Source: CAYWWY01 sp964580185 | GTDB taxonomy: Bacteria; Thermotogota; Thermotogae; MWEM01 | Length of the DNA: 64,000 nt | Direction of reading: 5' to 3' | NCBI GenBank assembly: GCA_964580185.1 | Contig: CAZOJQ010000009.1 | Location: forward strand, 1 to 64,000 | In this document: positions 9,157 through 17,756 of the stretch, piece by piece | How positions within the stretch are numbered: position 1 is the stretch's first letter | Layout: each line of letters begins with the position of its first letter | The notes under the pieces: model-generated | Told to the model about the DNA's origin: nothing | Database searches by the model: none | The model's input: the letters and a program-made list of their open reading frames with translations, nothing else | Made by a program: the position numbers and the translations under genes

Positions 9157-10503
9157 ATGAATCAAGAAAGCCTTTGGCAGGAAGAAGAACGGAACCGGCC
9201 GCCTCTTGCTGTACGTTTGAGGCCGGTTGTCCTTGACGATATTGTCGGACAAAACCATATTCTTGCAAAAGGAGCGGTTTTGCGAAAAGCCGTAGAGGAA
9301 GACCGCCTGTTTTCTTGCATCTTCTTCGGACCACCGGGGTGCGGGAAAACATCCCTCGCAGAGATCATTGGCCGAAAAACGACCAAAACCTTCTATCCAT
9401 TTTCTGCAGCGCGCGCCAATATGTCTCAGCTAAAACCGATCTTGGATGAAGCAATGGCTCGGTTTCATAAGATTCATGAACCGACGGTAATTTTCGTGGA
9501 CGAAGTCCATCGGTTTAACAAGCTCCAGCAAGATGTTTTGCTCCCTTACATGGAACGGGGGGAAATTATTCTAATTGGCGCAACCACGGAAAATCCGAGC
9601 TTTGAGTTGAACCCCGCCCTCCTTTCCCGATGCAAAATCTTTGTGTTCCACCCCTTATCTTCCGAAGAGATCGACAAGCTCCTTCAAAAAGGGTGGACAG
9701 GTACTGGAGCTATGCACGGGTGGATTTTGGACGACGAGGCGAGGGAGGCGCTCATTCAATGGAGCGGTGGTGATGCGCGTGTTGGTTTGAATTTTCTCGA
9801 AATCGCTGTTTCCATGATGCTTGATTCCGACAATGGATCATTATCCGAAGCGCCGCCCAAAACCCTTTCCCTGTCTATACTGGAAGAGGCAGTCCAACAA
9901 AGGATTCCTAAATATCGCAAACAGGGAGACGAACACTTTGATCTGATTTCCGCGATGATTAAAAGCATGCGAGCAAGCGATCCAGATGCCGTGGTATATT
10001 ATATCGCCCGAATGCTAGAAGCCGGAGAAGACCCCTTATACCTTGCGCGGAGGATGATCCGTTTTGCCAGTGAAGACGTCGGGATGGCTGACCCTTTTGG
10101 ACTGATGATTGCTGTCAATGCGTATCAAGCCTGCATGTACATTGGTATGCCTGAATGCACAGTCAATTTAGCCCAATCGGGGGTTTATTTGGCTGTAGCG
10201 GCAAAAAGCAATCGATTGGATGTTGCCTATACCAAAGCGAGACAAGAAGTCCAGAAACACCCAGACAGCCCCGTGCCTTTGTGGTTGAGAAATCCGGTAA
10301 CCGGTTTTATGAAGAATCTGGGATACGGAAAAGCCTATCAGTATCCCCATAACCACGGAGGGTTTGTTCGCCAGCGATGTGTTCCAGAAGAGTTGGAATC
10401 CATCACATTTTATTCTCCTTCGGAAAATGGCAAGGAAAAAGCCATCAAAGACTATCTTTCCAAACTATGGAGGAACGATGAGCCAAGCGGAACAACTCCA
10501 TAG
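9157..10503 (+). CDS. rarA: Replication-associated recombination protein A (AAA+ ATPase)
   Basis: Of usual family length (448 residues). Walker A GPPGCGKT is at 58-65 and Walker B VDEVHRFNK near 115; sensor ATTENPSFELNPALLSR follows, then the C-terminal tetramerisation region with RMLEAGEDPLYLARRMIRFASEDVG typical of RarA/MgsA. RarA acts at stalled replication forks. GGAG lies 5 bases before ATG. Its last 26 bases overlap the start of uvrC, so the two DNA-repair genes are probably translated together. Confidence 0.95.
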   Translation: MNQESLWQEEERNRPPLAVRLRPVVLDDIVGQNHILAKGAVLRKAVEEDRLFSCIFFGPPGCGKTSLAEIIGRKTTKTFYPFSAARANMSQLKPILDEAMARFHKIHEPTVIFVDEVHRFNKLQQDVLLPYMERGEIILIGATTENPSFELNPALLSRCKIFVFHPLSSEEIDKLLQKGWTGTGAMHGWILDDEAREALIQWSGGDARVGLNFLEIAVSMMLDSDNGSLSEAPPKTLSLSILEEAVQQRIPKYRKQGDEHFDLISAMIKSMRASDPDAVVYYIARMLEAGEDPLYLARRMIRFASEDVGMADPFGLMIAVNAYQACMYIGMPECTVNLAQSGVYLAVAAKSNRLDVAYTKARQEVQKHPDSPVPLWLRNPVTGFMKNLGYGKAYQYPHNHGGFVRQRCVPEELESITFYSPSENGKEKAIKDYLSKLWRNDEPSGTTP

Positions 10504-12217
10504 AATCGCTTCCGATTTTCCCGATCTTCCCGGCGTCTATATCTTCGAGGCTGAGGGAAAACCCCTGTATATCGGAAAAGCAAAAAACCTGAAGCGAAGA
10601 ATCTTGTCTTACTTTTTGGCCAAACCATCCGAAGCCAACAAAGTCCAAGGGATTTTGGAGAAAGCCACAAATCTTCGATGCATCCAAGTATCCACTGAAA
10701 AAGAAGCTCTCTTGCTGGAAGCCAACTTGGTATATGAATACAAACCTGCCTTCAACACGTTTCTAAAAGACACTCGGTTTTACCCTTATATTCATATTTC
10801 TCAGGAGCGCTTTCCTCAATTACAGATCACCCGGTACCGCGATCAAGACGGACGGTATTATGGTCCATTTACCAATGTCGCCATGGTCCGCAAAGTATTG
10901 GAGATCATATACCGGAGCTATGGAATCCGACCGTGCAATTATGATCTGAAAAAGATCGCCAAACCTTGTCTGGAATACCATCTTGGACGTTGTATGGCCC
11001 CTTGCTCGGGATCCATTGCTCCTGGAGAATATGAAGAAGCCGTGGAAAAAACTGCGGCTTTTTTACAGGGGGATGTTCGTTCTCTCCGCAATCTGTTAGA
11101 AGAAAAGATGCGATTTTTGTCGGAGCAACTGATCTTTGAAAAAGCAGCCGCCATCCGCGATATGCTCCAAAAACTCGATGAGCTCTTCTTTCCTCAATAT
11201 GTCGTTCTCCCCGATAGCCGGAACCAGGACTTTGTCGCCATGAACCGACGGGATGGGAAAGCAGTGATGATCCGAATGAAAGAGGGGATCATCTTTGCGG
11301 TCCTTTCTTTTGATCTCGATTCTGGCATCAGTATGGAAGAGATCTTTGCTCAATTCTACTTTGGAAAACACAACGATCTACCCGATACAGTCATCATGGA
11401 TCTCCCCGCCCGACAAGAAAAACGAATTCACAGCCTTCTTGGGGTTCGGTACACAGGAAAACCGAGATCAAGTGGAGAAGAAAGGGTCTTTCAGATGGCC
11501 CTTCAGAACTTGGAAAAAGAGGTCGCCCAGAGAAAGTTTTCACTCGATTCTTTGAAGAAACTTCGGATCACTTTGGGCTTGAAAAAACTGCCTCGAAAGA
11601 TTGAGGGGATTGACATCGCCCACACACAAGGACTATATACGGTTGCTTCTGTCGTATCTTTTGTCAATGGGATCCCTGAAAAGCAGGCTTATCGTCGGTA
11701 CCGGATCACCCAACTCCAGCATCCTGATGACTTCGAATCCATGCGGATCGTTGGTCGGAGGCGATACAGCAAACATGAGATGCCGGATCTGATTCTCATC
11801 GACGGAGGAATTGGCCAAGTTCAGGCAATGAAAGGCGTGTTGGAGCGTGAACTCAATCATAAACGGTTCGAGATCGTAGGGTTGGCCAAAAGCCAAGAAA
11901 CCATCGTTTTTCCGGATGAACGAGGAGAACTCAATCTACCCCATGAGAGCCCAGCGCTCCGCCTTTTGATATCGATCCGGGATGAAGCGCATCGATTCGC
12001 GAATTCTTTTCATAGCCACCTTCGAGACACTCGAATGAACCGTTCCCGACTCGAAGAGATCTCGGGTGTGGGCAAGGTTCGAAAAACCAAACTTTTGAGG
12101 CATTTTGGAAGCATTCGCGCCTTGTCAAAAGCGCCTGCGGAAGAGATCGCCCGGATTGTGCGGGACGAATCGCTAGCCAAACGAATCAAAGAGTACTTTG
12201 AAAACGAAAAGAATTGA
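10478..12217 (+). CDS. uvrC: Excinuclease ABC subunit C
   Basis: A 579-residue UvrC, which makes both incisions in nucleotide excision repair with UvrAB. The GIY-YIG nuclease is at about 14-92 (LPGVYIF, LYIGKAKNLKRRI). A conserved Cys-rich stretch (CLEYHLGRCMAPC), the UVR motif, the RNase H-like nuclease half (IDIAHTQG, LILIDGGIGQV) and C-terminal helix-hairpin-helix repeats follow (LEEISGVGKVRKTKLLRHFG). The start at 10478 is chosen because GGAGG precedes it and it opens directly on the GIY-YIG domain; a longer frame from 10364 would lie mostly inside rarA. Confidence 0.95.
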   Translation: MSQAEQLHRIASDFPDLPGVYIFEAEGKPLYIGKAKNLKRRILSYFLAKPSEANKVQGILEKATNLRCIQVSTEKEALLLEANLVYEYKPAFNTFLKDTRFYPYIHISQERFPQLQITRYRDQDGRYYGPFTNVAMVRKVLEIIYRSYGIRPCNYDLKKIAKPCLEYHLGRCMAPCSGSIAPGEYEEAVEKTAAFLQGDVRSLRNLLEEKMRFLSEQLIFEKAAAIRDMLQKLDELFFPQYVVLPDSRNQDFVAMNRRDGKAVMIRMKEGIIFAVLSFDLDSGISMEEIFAQFYFGKHNDLPDTVIMDLPARQEKRIHSLLGVRYTGKPRSSGEERVFQMALQNLEKEVAQRKFSLDSLKKLRITLGLKKLPRKIEGIDIAHTQGLYTVASVVSFVNGIPEKQAYRRYRITQLQHPDDFESMRIVGRRRYSKHEMPDLILIDGGIGQVQAMKGVLERELNHKRFEIVGLAKSQETIVFPDERGELNLPHESPALRLLISIRDEAHRFANSFHSHLRDTRMNRSRLEEISGVGKVRKTKLLRHFGSIRALSKAPAEEIARIVRDESLAKRIKEYFENEKN

Positions 12218-12302
12218 TTCATTCGATACCCCGGAGATATGGTACAATATCCAAGAAAACCCCAGCAGGCATCATGGGATATATTGGAAAGCCGGAGCAG
12301 AT

Positions 12303-12680
12303 ATGAAAGAAATCGAAGGAGTTCTCATTGTATTAACCATCCTGATCGGTCTTTATGGAACAATCATGAAACGGAACCTGATTCTAAAACTTCTAATGTT
12401 GGGTGTCATGAATTCCAGCGTGATCGGTTTTTTTTTGTTTTCCGGAATCGGAGAAAGCAGGACTCCACCCATTCTTTCCCCTTCAATCCAAGTTTTTACT
12501 CAGTTTGACTATGCGGATCCTTTACCCCAAGCTTTAGTGATTACTGCCGTTGTTATCGGGTTTGCAACCCTTGCCCTGTCACTGGTTTATGTAATGATGA
12601 TCGCATCGAAATTCCACACCGTCGACGAGGATCAGGTAGAAGACACCATCGAAAAGGACCGTTTGGATGAACTCAGATAG
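12303..12680 (+). CDS. MrpC/NuoK-like membrane subunit
   Basis: A 125-residue protein with three predicted membrane spans (about 5-23, 29-48, 75-97) and an acidic C-terminal tail, the layout of the NuoK/MrpC/MbhG family. The stretch PLPQALVITAVVIGFATLALSL matches the conserved PQALVLTAIVIG region of MrpC-type antiporter subunits. The start at 12303 follows GGAG; an in-frame ATG at 12198 would overlap uvrC. A TACAAT at 12243-12248 could be its -10. Its 3' end overlaps the next gene by 14 bases. In Mrp antiporters and membrane-bound hydrogenases this subunit carries part of the cation/proton path. Confidence 0.83.
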   Translation: MKEIEGVLIVLTILIGLYGTIMKRNLILKLLMLGVMNSSVIGFFLFSGIGESRTPPILSPSIQVFTQFDYADPLPQALVITAVVIGFATLALSLVYVMMIASKFHTVDEDQVEDTIEKDRLDELR

Positions 12681-14187
12681 TTTCCTTGGTCTTTTTGCTG
12701 TTTCCCAACTCCTTTTTTCCTTTCTCATCCTGATCTTCCGCAAAAAAGCCCGCTTCTTGGTTCTGATTCACGCGCTTTCCTTGCTGGTTTTCTCGATTTC
12801 CTGGAGTACGGGGGTTTGGGGTCGGCAAGAAATGCATACCATTCTCGGTGGATGGGAAGCATTTCGCGGGATATCCCTGTATTTCGATGTCCTGTCCCTT
12901 CGATTTCTGTTCGCTGCCTCTGCTGTCTTTTCCGCGGTGGCCTTTTATTCCTTTGTAAAAATTCGAGAGTGGCGGTTTTTCTTTCTCATGGACCTATGCC
13001 TCAGCTCTCTCGTTTGTGTCTTTTTGGTCAACGATATATTCAATGGGTATGTTACTCTGGAGCTGTTATCCCTGGTATCCTATCTGCTCATCTCCCTGGA
13101 AGGCAGGCGCAGACAGGTATGGGCCAGCTTGAAGTATATGATTATCGGAGCGGTGGCCTTTAACCTATACCTGATCGGCGCAGCTTTGATCTACCACTCG
13201 ACCGGGTTTTTAAACTTGGATCTGATCGCGGCTTCTTCCGGGTATTCCCAGCTGGGATTGGTATTGATCGTTATTGCGTTGTTGGTGAAATCGGGAGCGT
13301 TCCTCATGAGCATGTGGCTGCCTTCCGCTCATTCAGAAGCGATTTCCCCAGTTTCTACCTTGCTTTCGGGGATTTTGGTAAAAGCGGGGATTTTTTTGAT
13401 TTTCCGGATTATGGGAAAATTGGACGCGCCGATGGTCGTTGAATTCATTGCCCAATTAGGGCTTTGGAGTTCACTAGCCGGCGTAATCTTTGCAATGGCC
13501 CAACAGGACATCAAGCTTATTCTTGCCTTCCACACGATGTCACAAATGGGATACGCTCTTGCTGGGATTCGCGGTGAAGGATCTCTGTATGCGATGAACC
13601 ACGCGCTGTTCAAAGCCATTCTCTTTATGGCAGCCGATCGCCTGTATGTGGTGTTTAAAACACGAAACGTATATAAGATTCGGGAGAAAGAGGGGTTGGT
13701 TCCTTTGACCACCTTTTTGGCCCTTCTGGTTGGATATCTCTCTATCGCCGGACTTCCCTTTCTTGATGGGTTTTCTCCCAAGTTTCATGTCATCGAAGAG
13801 CAGAATCTCTTCGGAAAAATCATCCTGATCCTTTCCGCGATCGGAACCGTCGCTTCTATCGGAAAAATCATCATACCCGTTTTTCCCAAAGTGGCAAAAA
13901 AGCTCAGAGACAGTTGGGAACAGACCGTCGGTTTCTTCATTTTGGGGTTTGGTTGCCTTTCCATCGGGATTGCCGAGACGATCGAAATCGATCACAAGAC
14001 AGAAGCGATCATAGAAAGCTTGGCCATCTTTTTTGCGGGTTTGATCGTATTGAAATGGCTCGTCCCGAAAATTCATCCTTTTTTCCCGAAACGACTATTT
14101 GAGCTACGCACAGCATTGATGTTGCTGCTCGTAATCACTACCTGTGTTGGCGCTGCCTTTCTGCTGGAGGGGAGGGGGCCATTATAG
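12667..14187 (+). CDS. MrpD/NuoN-like antiporter subunit, copy 1
   Basis: A polytopic protein of 506 residues, about 14 membrane segments, from the proton-conducting antiporter family (Proton_antipo_M). Key family features are visible: the Glu in TLELLSLVSYLLISLEGRRRQ, the Lys in LLVKSGAFLMSMWLPSAHSEA, and the second Lys-bearing helix ISPVSTLLSGILVKAG. LAFHTMSQMGYALAGI follows as in MrpD/NuoM. It starts within the MrpC-like gene (14-base overlap) and is followed by a second paralogue. Copy 1 and copy 2 share the same order of motifs but are clearly diverged. Confidence 0.87.
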   Translation: MNSDSFLGLFAVSQLLFSFLILIFRKKARFLVLIHALSLLVFSISWSTGVWGRQEMHTILGGWEAFRGISLYFDVLSLRFLFAASAVFSAVAFYSFVKIREWRFFFLMDLCLSSLVCVFLVNDIFNGYVTLELLSLVSYLLISLEGRRRQVWASLKYMIIGAVAFNLYLIGAALIYHSTGFLNLDLIAASSGYSQLGLVLIVIALLVKSGAFLMSMWLPSAHSEAISPVSTLLSGILVKAGIFLIFRIMGKLDAPMVVEFIAQLGLWSSLAGVIFAMAQQDIKLILAFHTMSQMGYALAGIRGEGSLYAMNHALFKAILFMAADRLYVVFKTRNVYKIREKEGLVPLTTFLALLVGYLSIAGLPFLDGFSPKFHVIEEQNLFGKIILILSAIGTVASIGKIIIPVFPKVAKKLRDSWEQTVGFFILGFGCLSIGIAETIEIDHKTEAIIESLAIFFAGLIVLKWLVPKIHPFFPKRLFELRTALMLLLVITTCVGAAFLLEGRGPL

Positions 14188-14207
14188 AAAGATCCCTTGC
14201 GAATCTT

Positions 14208-15686
14208 GTGCAATTGTTTCCCTGGATTCAGTTTGCTTGGACTTTTTTGATTCCAATCATACCCCGATTCGCTCGGGGAATGGGGATGGTTCATGCCATT
14301 TCGCTTATGGGTTTTTCCGTTTTTCTCTGGACACAAGGCGTGGCAGAAAACCCCATTTATGTGGTTATGGGCGATTGGGATCTCTTCCGCGGCATTCAGC
14401 TTGTTTTTGATCAAACGGCCATTCTCTTCATTGCCACGACCGGTCTGATCTATTTTTCGGTATTGATCTACTGCTGGAGACGGTATACCCAATGGACCTT
14501 CTTTTTTCTCCTCAATATGATGATCGGTACGGTGATCAGCGTATTCTACTCATTAGACCTGTTCAATGCCTATGTATGTATGGAACTCTTCTCCCTTGTC
14601 GTTTATTTGCTTATATCCTTCTCCCGAAGGCGAAAGCAGCTTTGGGGGGGATTGAAATATTTGCTCCTGAGCGCTGTGGCGTTGAATCTATACTTGGTTG
14701 GAGTAGCAATCCTTTATAATCAGACTGGTACCTTGAACCTTCTTGCGCTTCAGAATAGCGAAGGGATTCCCCGTATGGGGATTATGCTCATCGTTGGAGC
14801 CATTTTGGTGAAAACAGGGGTTTTCTTCTTCAGCATGTGGCTACCCAATGCGCATGGCGAAGCGGATGCGCCCGTATCCGCCCTCCTATCGGGACTGGTC
14901 GTGAAAGCTGGGTATATCTTCCTTTTTCGGATCACCCAAGCACTTCCAGAGCCTTGGTTGATCGAGACCATCATCCATATCGGTTGGATGAGCGCGTTAT
15001 TTGGTGGGGTGTTGGCCTTTGTCCAAACTGACATCAAATACCTTCTCGCTTTCTCCACCATGTCTCAGATGGGGTTTGCGCTATGTGGAATCACATCCGC
15101 AGGGGTATCCTTCACCCTAAATCACGCTCTGCTGAAAGGGTCATGGTTTATGATGGCCGGTTTGATCCATGAGCGAACTGGGATGAGAAACTTGAACGAC
15201 CTTAAGAGAGCGCGCAAACCATTCCACCCCCTCTTTCGTCTGTTTGTACTGGTCGGATTTCTGGGTGTGTGCGGGATTCCCCCTTTTGGGAATACAATAT
15301 GCAAAGGAGTCATTGTTTATCATTTGCCCGAACCCATCCAATTCATCCTAATCGCATCATCAGTTCTTACGGTAGCCTATTTTTCGAAACTCCTATTTGC
15401 AGTCTTTCACAGCAAGCGGTCAGAAGGGGATGAGAAAAAATGGAACGTTCATGAATTCCTGCCTCCCCTCCTTTTGCCCTTTGCTGCGATCCTTGGACTG
15501 GGAATCCTAAACCAAGGAGACTGGCTTTCCTCGATTGGGATAACTGGAGCCGGGATCACTCTTTATGGGCTTTTGGGAAGAAAACTGGCGTTCGGATATC
15601 CCGAAAAGGCATTCCGACTCAACCGGATCCTCACACTGTACGTCGTTCTGATTGCCGGAATCGCCCTTATATGGACTCAGTATTGA
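14208..15686 (+). CDS. MrpD/NuoN-like antiporter subunit, copy 2
   Basis: A second polytopic antiporter-like subunit (492 residues from the GTG given). Motifs parallel copy 1: MELFSLVVYLLISFSRRRKQ, LVKTGVFFFSMWLPNAHGEA, APVSALLSGLVVKAG, LAFSTMSQMGFALCGI. The start is uncertain. The GTG at 14208 has no ribosome binding site, whereas an in-frame ATT at 14181 sits two bases after GGAGGGGAGGGGG and overlaps the stop of copy 1, adding nine residues. No MrpA, B, E, F or G and no hydrogenase or quinone-module genes follow; the next gene, on the same strand after 106 bases, is a decarboxylase with its own promoter. Confidence 0.86.
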   Translation: MQLFPWIQFAWTFLIPIIPRFARGMGMVHAISLMGFSVFLWTQGVAENPIYVVMGDWDLFRGIQLVFDQTAILFIATTGLIYFSVLIYCWRRYTQWTFFFLLNMMIGTVISVFYSLDLFNAYVCMELFSLVVYLLISFSRRRKQLWGGLKYLLLSAVALNLYLVGVAILYNQTGTLNLLALQNSEGIPRMGIMLIVGAILVKTGVFFFSMWLPNAHGEADAPVSALLSGLVVKAGYIFLFRITQALPEPWLIETIIHIGWMSALFGGVLAFVQTDIKYLLAFSTMSQMGFALCGITSAGVSFTLNHALLKGSWFMMAGLIHERTGMRNLNDLKRARKPFHPLFRLFVLVGFLGVCGIPPFGNTICKGVIVYHLPEPIQFILIASSVLTVAYFSKLLFAVFHSKRSEGDEKKWNVHEFLPPLLLPFAAILGLGILNQGDWLSSIGITGAGITLYGLLGRKLAFGYPEKAFRLNRILTLYVVLIAGIALIWTQY

Positions 15687-15726
15687 TCAGTAAAGGGATC
15701 GAATTTTTCTGTTCATCATCCTGTTG

Positions 15727-15755
15727 TTGATTTGTAATCCGAAAAAGCGTACAAT
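15727..15755 (+). promoter_or_regulatory. Promoter of the decarboxylase gene
   Basis: TTGATT at 15727-15732, 17-base spacer, TACAAT at 15750-15755, 37 bases before the start codon. Confidence 0.6.
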
Positions 15756-15792
15756 CCACCTGCGATCAAGGGAATAAGGAGGGATCCCAACA

Positions 15793-16977
15793 ATGGAAAT
15801 CACACCGGATGTCCGGTTGGCAGCAAAGGTTTTGAATACACCGTTTTTGCTATTGGATCTTGATATTCTGAAATCCAATTACCGCAAGCTCTTGGGCATA
15901 ATTCCCAACCTTGAGATTTTTTACGCGGTTAAAGCCAACTCTCACATTCGCGTGCTGGAAACACTGCGTGATGCGGGGAGCAGTTTCGATCTCGCTTCGA
16001 TCGGGGAAATCAGAAAACTCTTATCCTTGGGTGTGGATCCCCAACGAATGAGTTTTGGCAATACCATCAAACGGGAGGAAGATATCGGATTTGCGTTTGA
16101 TCATGGGATTGAATATTATGCGATCGATGCGGAAATGGAAGTTGAGAAGGTCGCAAGAAACGCTCCTGGATCCAAAGTGTATGCGCGACTGCATATGAGC
16201 TCAACTGACAGCGATTGGCCTTTATCCAAGAAGTTTGGGACAGATATCGACCATGTCCAAAGCATTCTGACATACTCGAAGACTCTTGGACTTGTTCCGT
16301 ATGGCGTTAGCTTTCACGTGGGTTCGCAAACGTACAACAAGTTCAAGTGGAAAGAAGCGATTATGGAAGTTGCAGAAATCTTTTACTCCTTAAAAGAAAA
16401 CCACGGGATCGAGCTATCCATGATCAATCTAGGAGGAGGAATGCCCATACGGCATGTACGCCCCATTCCTACGGTGGACGAAATCGGCACGATCATTTCC
16501 GATTCCATCGCGAATTACTTCCAGGATGTGCCGAACTTGAGGATTTTTATCGAACCCGGACGCTCTATGGTGGGAGATACAGGCACCTTTGTCTCCAGTG
16601 TCTTGCTCCGTTCGCACAAACAGACCGAAGAATGGGTCTACATAGATGCGGGCGTCTTTCATGGCCTTATGGAGACGATCGAAGACTTCCGGTACGAGAT
16701 CGTTGTCGAGGGCAGGGAAGAGGAAGAAACAAAAATCTTTACATTGGCTGGACCGACGTGCGACAGCGTGGATAAGATGTACGACGAGGTGCCTCTACCG
16801 CAGAATACGACCTTGGGGGACATCATGTATATCAAAAACACAGGCGCGTACACTGCTGAGTACGGGAGCTACTTCAACGGAATTGAACCTCCGAAGGTTT
16901 ACGTCCTTCAAGACATCATGTCCCAATTAGAAGAAGCCCGAGAAAAGGAAGGACAATCGACTGATACCGAACCCTGA
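15793..16977 (+). CDS. Ornithine/lysine-type PLP decarboxylase (alanine-racemase fold)
   Basis: A fold-type III PLP enzyme of 394 residues. The PLP Lys is in FYAVKAN (about residue 44). HVGSQT, the Gly-rich phosphate-binding loop LGGGMP, EPGR and the catalytic Cys in GPTCDSVD are all present, followed by the closing GAYTAEYGSYFNG. GPTCDSxD is the hallmark of eukaryotic-type ornithine decarboxylase and its bacterial ODC/LDC relatives rather than of diaminopimelate decarboxylase. It probably makes putrescine or cadaverine. AAGGAGGG precedes the start. It converges with a nucleosidase gene that ends two bases away; polyamine synthesis generates methylthioadenosine, which such nucleosidases remove. 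Confidence 0.88.
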   Translation: MEITPDVRLAAKVLNTPFLLLDLDILKSNYRKLLGIIPNLEIFYAVKANSHIRVLETLRDAGSSFDLASIGEIRKLLSLGVDPQRMSFGNTIKREEDIGFAFDHGIEYYAIDAEMEVEKVARNAPGSKVYARLHMSSTDSDWPLSKKFGTDIDHVQSILTYSKTLGLVPYGVSFHVGSQTYNKFKWKEAIMEVAEIFYSLKENHGIELSMINLGGGMPIRHVRPIPTVDEIGTIISDSIANYFQDVPNLRIFIEPGRSMVGDTGTFVSSVLLRSHKQTEEWVYIDAGVFHGLMETIEDFRYEIVVEGREEEETKIFTLAGPTCDSVDKMYDEVPLPQNTTLGDIMYIKNTGAYTAEYGSYFNGIEPPKVYVLQDIMSQLEEAREKEGQSTDTEP

Positions 16978-16979
16978 GG

Positions 16980-17651
16980 TCAATGAGCAAACGGTTCACT
17001 GACCATTATTCGTCGACATAAGAATTCGGAAACAATGGATGCGGGCAAACCTGCATATTCGTTGAACGCTTTTTCATCATCATCACAAGTCTTATCATTG
17101 CAAAGATCCAACACAACCTTCAGAGACAGAAAGTGAGTTTGGTTCATTGCGCATACTTTGGCAACTGCGGCCGAATCCATGTCCAATCCAATCGCCTGGT
17201 ATTTCTCCCACAGCTGGTCTCTTCTTGATTCTGATTGAACCAGTTCATCTCCGCTGATGATCTTTCCGACACGGAGTTTTGGGTACTCTTCCAAAAAAAG
17301 GAGGTGTTGGGGGGATGCTGGGAAAACCTGCTTTGCTTCTGGAAGCGGCATGACGCGATCGTATTCTTGAAACGCATTTCCGATGAGAACGGTACCTATG
17401 GATAAAGAAGGATCCACTGCCCCTGCGCCTCCCACTAAGATCACGCAATTGGGAGCAAACTGGTCCAGAAGCTTCTGTGTGATGAATGCCGCTTCAACCT
17501 TTCCAACAATCCCCGAAGCAGATACGGCTTCATTCCTTCCAATGATCCCGCGGATGAGATTCCGGCCAAAAACCATACCTCGATCAAAGGGAACCATTCT
17601 GCGATTGACAGGTTCGATCTCCGGTTCAAAAACACTTAGGATCAATACCAT
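16980..17651 (-). CDS. MTA/SAH nucleosidase-like phosphorylase-fold protein
   Basis: A 223-residue PNP_UDP_1 family member. The phosphate/ribose loop VGGAGAVDPSLSIGTVLIG is near residue 77. The nucleoside-binding segment is GLDMDSAAVAKV, where methylthioadenosine/SAH nucleosidases have EMEAAA, so the ribose-binding Glu is replaced by Asp. The purine-protonating Asp would be in VVLDLCND rather than in an ISD motif. It is thus a diverged member; the substrate could be MTA, SAH, futalosine-like or another nucleoside. AGGTG precedes the ATG. It follows tRNA-Arg by 28 bases as the last gene of the recJ operon. Confidence 0.72.
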   Translation of the reverse strand: MVLILSVFEPEIEPVNRRMVPFDRGMVFGRNLIRGIIGRNEAVSASGIVGKVEAAFITQKLLDQFAPNCVILVGGAGAVDPSLSIGTVLIGNAFQEYDRVMPLPEAKQVFPASPQHLLFLEEYPKLRVGKIISGDELVQSESRRDQLWEKYQAIGLDMDSAAVAKVCAMNQTHFLSLKVVLDLCNDKTCDDDEKAFNEYAGLPASIVSEFLCRRIMVSEPFAH

Positions 17652-17679
17652 ATCATCACCTCAAATCCATACCCTTTAC

Positions 17680-17756
17680 TGGTGTGCCCGGTGGGATTTG
17701 AACCCACAATCTCCGGATCCGGAGTCCAGCGCTCTATCCAATTGAGCCACGGGCAC
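17680..17756 (-). tRNA. tRNA-Arg (anticodon CCG)
   Basis: A complete 77-base cloverleaf with CCA encoded. Acceptor GTGCCCG pairs with CGGGCAC, the anticodon stem CTGGA/TCCGG encloses loop CTCCGGA, and the T arm is GTGGG-TTCAAAT-CCCAC. It reads CGG codons. Its 5' 23 bases are also the last codons and the stop of ruvX, on the same strand. Confidence 0.97.
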
